Below are positions 60,439 to 64,000 of a DNA stretch of 64,000 nt, in pieces. The notes under the pieces are model-generated. The model made no database searches, was not told the origin of the DNA, and worked only from the letters and a program-made list of their open reading frames with translations. How positions within the stretch are numbered: position 1 is the stretch's first letter; every line of letters starts with the position of its first letter. The stretch is from the NCBI GenBank assembly GCA_017541105.1, contig JAFXZS010000004.1, forward strand, positions 62,001 through 126,000, read 5' to 3'. A program made the position numbers and the translations under genes. The stretch comes from Clostridia bacterium (GTDB lineage: Bacteria; Bacillota; Clostridia; Christensenellales; Aristaeellaceae).

Positions 60439-63039
60439 ATGGCCTTATCCCCAATGATGCAGCAGTACCTGCAGATTCATGACGCATACCCGGACTGTCT
60501 TCTTCTTTTCCGTCTGGGGGATTTTTACGAACTGTTCTTTGAGGACGCGAAAACAGCAAGCCGGGAACTGGAGCTGACGCTGACGGGAAAGGACTGCGGA
60601 CTGGAGGAACGCGCGCCGATGTGCGGCGTACCGTTCCACAGCGTGAACACATATATAGAAAAGCTTATCGAACGCGGCTACAAGGTTGCAATCTGCGAAC
60701 AGATGGAAGATCCGGCACTGGCAAAAGGACTGGTCCGGCGGGACGTGGTTCGGGTCATTACCGCCGGGACAGTGACGGATCCGATGATGCTGGAAGAAAA
60801 GAACAACAATTATCTCATGAGCGTGGCCATGAACGGAAACAACATCGGTATAGCCTTTGCCGACGTTTCCACCGGGGAATTCTACGTGGCAGAGCCGGAG
60901 ATCCGTATCCTGCGGACAGAGATTCTGCGGATCGCTCCGACAGAAATTCTGTGCGCCAGCCGGACTGATCTGAGAGAAAAAGCCGGGGATCTGCAAGGCG
61001 TACTGATCAGCGAACAGAACGCAAACTGGTTCCAGCATCATAACGCACGGGAAACCCTGTGCAATCATTTTCATCTGCCTCACCTGGCCGGGCTGGGACT
61101 GGAGGATCATAAGGCGGCAGCCTGTGCAGCGGGTGCCCTGATGAAATACCTGTACGAGACCCAAAAAAACAGTCTGGAGCATATCACGGAGATTCGCTTT
61201 TCCCAGAGTGGAAACCGGATGATGCTGGATCCGAATACAAGGCGGAATCTGGAACTTACGGAAAGCCTGCGCGGCAAGGGAAAGAAAGGCACATTGCTGC
61301 AGCTTTTGGATCAGACCTGCACCGCTATGGGCGGACGCCTGCTGAGAAGCTGGGTTGAGCAGCCTCTGATCCGCCGGGAGGAGATCAACGAGCGGCTGGA
61401 TGCAGTGGAGGAACTGACGGAAAACCGAATGATCGGTATGTCCCTGGCAGAAGAACTCACGGGCGTATACGATATGGAAAGGCTGCTGAGCAAAGTTGCC
61501 TACAGGAACCTGAACGCGCGGGACTGTCTGGCGCTGTGTGCCAGCCTGAAGCGGATTCCCGGGATCCGGAACCTGCTGGAACCGCTGAAAAGTACGGCAA
61601 TGTCAGGGATCCGGGCGGACCTGGATCCGATGGAGGATCTGACGGCCCTGCTGGACGCATCGGTTCATCCGGACGCGCCGATCCAGATTACGGAGGGCGG
61701 AATTATCCGGGACGGGTATTCCGCGCAGCTGGACGAATACCGGGAAGCGCAGAAAAACGGAAAGCAATGGATTCTGGAACTTGAAGCAAGGGAAAGGGAC
61801 GCGACGGGTATCCGGAATCTGCGGGTGCAGTACAATAAGGTTTTCGGCTATTACATAGAGGTTACAAAAAGCTTCCTGAACCTGGTGCCGGAACGGTATA
61901 TCCGCAAGCAAACACTGACGAATGCGGAGCGGTTTATGACGCCGGAACTCAAAGAGATGGAGCAGAAGATCATTGGCGCGCAGGAACAGAGCATCCGGCT
62001 GGAACTGCAGATTTTCGGTGAAATCCGGGACAGGATTGCGGAACAAATCAGCAGGATTCAACGTACGGCGACCGCGTTGAAAACATTGGATGCCTACCAG
62101 AGCCTGAGCCGCACCGCATCAGAGAACCGTTATGTCCGCCCGGAAATCGGGACAGACGGCGTGCTGAGCATTACCGAAGGCAGGCACCCTGTGGTCGAAC
62201 AAAGCCTGCCGGACAACAGCTTTGTACCGAACGACACGCTGCTGGATCCGGACGATAACCGCATGATGATCATCACCGGACCGAACATGGCCGGGAAAAG
62301 TACATATATGCGCCAGGTTGCGCTGATCTGCCTGATGGCGCAGATAGGCTCCTTCGTTCCGGCCCGGGAAGCGCATCTGCCGGTCTGCGATCAGATTTTT
62401 ACCCGCGTCGGTGCCAGCGATGACCTGGCCAGCGGCCAGAGCACCTTTATGGTGGAAATGAGCGAGACCGCTTATATTCTGCGGAACGCTACAAAAGACA
62501 GCCTGATCATTCTCGATGAGATCGGCCGGGGTACGAGTACGTTTGACGGACTGGCCATCGCCTGGGCAGTGGTGGAATACATCTGTGACCGGGAAAAGAT
62601 CGGCGCCAAAACACTGTTTGCGACCCATTATCATGAGCTGAGCGAATTGGAAGGCCATCTTGAGGGAATCAAGAACTACTGCATCTCCGTCAAGGAACAC
62701 GGGGAAGATGTCATCTTTCTGCGGAAGATCAACCGGGGAGGAGCGGACAAGAGCTTCGGCGTTCATGTCGCCCGCCTTGCAGGTGTGCCGCATCCGGTCA
62801 TCGTCCGGGCGCACGAAATTCAGGCACGCCTGGAAGTCAGCGACATCAACCAGAACACGATCGGACAGAATATTCTCGGGGAGGAAGATCATCCCCGTAT
62901 GAATGAGCAGGTGGATCTGTTTGAATACAGGAAAACAGAGATTATCCAGGAGCTGCAGGAACTGGATGTAATGGCGCTTACACCGATTGATGCCATGAAT
63001 AAACTGTTTCTGCTGCGGGAGAAGGCAAGAAAGGTCTGA
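60439..63039 (+). CDS. mutS: DNA mismatch repair protein MutS
   Basis: An 866-residue mismatch sensor. The mismatch-reading Phe-x-Glu is in FRLGDFYELFFEDA near residue 30. The ATPase has ITGPNMAGKSTYMRQ, DDLASGQSTFMVEMSE, LIILDEIGRGTSTFDGLAIA and FATHYHEL. Length and domain order are normal. It lies 18 bases after miaB and 13 bases before mutL, the miaB-mutS-mutL order common in Firmicutes. Confidence 0.97.
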   Translation: MALSPMMQQYLQIHDAYPDCLLLFRLGDFYELFFEDAKTASRELELTLTGKDCGLEERAPMCGVPFHSVNTYIEKLIERGYKVAICEQMEDPALAKGLVRRDVVRVITAGTVTDPMMLEEKNNNYLMSVAMNGNNIGIAFADVSTGEFYVAEPEIRILRTEILRIAPTEILCASRTDLREKAGDLQGVLISEQNANWFQHHNARETLCNHFHLPHLAGLGLEDHKAAACAAGALMKYLYETQKNSLEHITEIRFSQSGNRMMLDPNTRRNLELTESLRGKGKKGTLLQLLDQTCTAMGGRLLRSWVEQPLIRREEINERLDAVEELTENRMIGMSLAEELTGVYDMERLLSKVAYRNLNARDCLALCASLKRIPGIRNLLEPLKSTAMSGIRADLDPMEDLTALLDASVHPDAPIQITEGGIIRDGYSAQLDEYREAQKNGKQWILELEARERDATGIRNLRVQYNKVFGYYIEVTKSFLNLVPERYIRKQTLTNAERFMTPELKEMEQKIIGAQEQSIRLELQIFGEIRDRIAEQISRIQRTATALKTLDAYQSLSRTASENRYVRPEIGTDGVLSITEGRHPVVEQSLPDNSFVPNDTLLDPDDNRMMIITGPNMAGKSTYMRQVALICLMAQIGSFVPAREAHLPVCDQIFTRVGASDDLASGQSTFMVEMSETAYILRNATKDSLIILDEIGRGTSTFDGLAIAWAVVEYICDREKIGAKTLFATHYHELSELEGHLEGIKNYCISVKEHGEDVIFLRKINRGGADKSFGVHVARLAGVPHPVIVRAHEIQARLEVSDINQNTIGQNILGEEDHPRMNEQVDLFEYRKTEIIQELQELDVMALTPIDAMNKLFLLREKARKV

Positions 63040-63052
63040 AAAGGAGAGAACC

Positions 63053-64000
63053 ATGGGAAAGATCAGAATGCTGAGCGAGAGCATGATCGGGAAGATCGCT
63101 GCCGGGGAGGTGGTGGAACGTCCCGTCTCTGCAATCAAGGAGCTGATTGAAAACAGTCTGGATGCCGGTTCCTCCGCGATTACGGCAGAGATTCGGGAGG
63201 GCGGACTGACCTATATCCGTGTAACGGACAACGGAAGCGGCATAGAGGAAAGCGATTTGCGGCTGGCCTTTGAACGGCATGCGACCAGCAAGATTTCCCG
63301 TGAGCAGGATCTGTATTCCATTCAGACGCTGGGATTCCGCGGAGAAGCGCTGGCCAGCATCGCTGCCGTATCCCACGTGGTGATGACGACACGGACGGCG
63401 CAGCATGAAACCGGTCTGAAGGTGACCAATGAGGGCGGAAAGATCACGAAGATCGAGGAATCCGCCTGTACAGTGGGAACGACAATCATTGTGACGGATC
63501 TGTTCTTCAACACGCCGGTGAGAAAAGGTTTTATGAAAAAAGCTTCAGCGGAAGCCTCAGCTGTGACGGAAGTGCTGACACAGTTTATCCTCAGCCGTCC
63601 GGATGTCAGTTTCCGCTATCTGAACGGCGGAAAGACCATGTATCACAGTCCGGGAGACGGGCAGCTGGCATCGGCGGTACACGCGGTTTTCGGCGGGCAG
63701 GCCATGAAGACAATGCGCAAAGTGGAAGGCCATGCGAATGGGGTGCTTCTGAAAGGATATGTGGGTATCGGCGAAAACGCCCGGGGAAACCGGGGCCAGG
63801 AGTATTTCTTCATTAACGGCCGGATGATGCACAGCAGCCTGCTGTCCGGCGCCCTGGAGACAGCCTGCCGGGAAAGGGTAATGATCGGAAAATTTCCGGT
63901 CTGTGCGCTGCACCTGCAGATTGCCTATGAAGCGGTGGATGTGAATGTGCATCCGAACAAGCTGGAGGTACGGTTCCGGGATGAGCAGGCGGTTTGTGAG
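63053..64000 (+). CDS. mutL: DNA mismatch repair protein MutL (5' part)
   Basis: The first 316 codons of mutL; the gene runs off the window. The GHKL ATPase is complete: IAAGEVVERPVSAIKELIEN, VTDNGSGIEESDL, RHATSKI and GFRGEALASIAA. The transducer domain has FFINGRMM and VNVHPNKLEVRF. MutL couples MutS mismatch detection to repair; in Firmicutes its missing C-terminal part usually carries an endonuclease site. AAGGAG precedes the ATG. Confidence 0.96.
   Translation, partial: MGKIRMLSESMIGKIAAGEVVERPVSAIKELIENSLDAGSSAITAEIREGGLTYIRVTDNGSGIEESDLRLAFERHATSKISREQDLYSIQTLGFRGEALASIAAVSHVVMTTRTAQHETGLKVTNEGGKITKIEESACTVGTTIIVTDLFFNTPVRKGFMKKASAEASAVTEVLTQFILSRPDVSFRYLNGGKTMYHSPGDGQLASAVHAVFGGQAMKTMRKVEGHANGVLLKGYVGIGENARGNRGQEYFFINGRMMHSSLLSGALETACRERVMIGKFPVCALHLQIAYEAVDVNVHPNKLEVRFRDEQAVCE

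Overview
The window is 64 kb of a Gram-positive-type (Bacillota, class Clostridia) chromosome of moderately high G+C. I infer a gut or rumen anaerobe. The grounds are the clostridial neighbourhood rho / rpmE / yqhQ / prmC / prfA / sua5, the radical-SAM TIGR03960-DUF2344-rng block, type III glutamine synthetase, scpA-scpB, a YerC repressor and intracellular xylo-oligosaccharide enzymes. Almost everything is housekeeping DNA. I found no insertion sequence, prophage, CRISPR array, tRNA or rRNA gene, and no gap longer than 300 bases without a gene.

Layout. (1) 1-8305: the first codons of a leftward histidine phosphatase, then back-to-back promoters and a rightward carbohydrate unit: GH8 reducing-end xylanase, GH120 beta-xylosidase, an iron/hexose-phosphate-type ABC importer and a HAD phosphatase. 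(2) 8367-9396: rplM-rpsI with leader and terminator. (3) 9433-11941: a polar amino acid ABC importer. (4) 11971-20167: two paralogous secreted SH3/PQQ-like proteins lie at either side of pgi, the leftward yqhQ-prmC-prfA-sua5 operon and rpmE. (5) 20178-33560, almost all leftward: an RNA methylase-rho operon; rpsU; an operon coaE::lytic transglycosylase fusion - peptide-type binding protein - prmA - rsmE - mtaB - hinT; xpaC-telA; ispE-ttcA-like. (6) 33579-43428 rightward: ywiB-like-gpsA, a large GH2 glycosidase, a YbhN-type membrane protein, glmM - hexapeptide acyltransferase - nagB, and a metallo-beta-lactamase-fold hydrolase. (7) 43429-45574 leftward: glnN. (8) 45587-64000, one long rightward run: yerC, pcrA, ligA, M50 protease, scpA, scpB, clostripain-type protease, radical SAM TIGR03960, DUF2344, rng, miaB, mutS and partial mutL.

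How the genes work together. The GH8 and GH120 enzymes lack signal peptides, so they should shorten imported xylo-oligosaccharides inside the cell. Translation and RNA-modification genes dominate the leftward half: prfA with its methylase PrmC, PrmA, RsmE, the t6A pair Sua5/MtaB, MiaB and a TtcA-like protein. DNA repair and chromosome segregation dominate the last 18 kb.

The most unusual items are a single reading frame joining dephospho-CoA kinase to a membrane-anchored lytic transglycosylase; a Rho whose catalytic and arginine-finger positions appear substituted; the paralogous SH3/PQQ-like pair; a palindrome over the -35 box of the methylase-rho promoter; and a membrane-anchored clostripain with a Gln/Pro-repeat N-terminus. 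Comparisons with named family members were made from memory and by eye.
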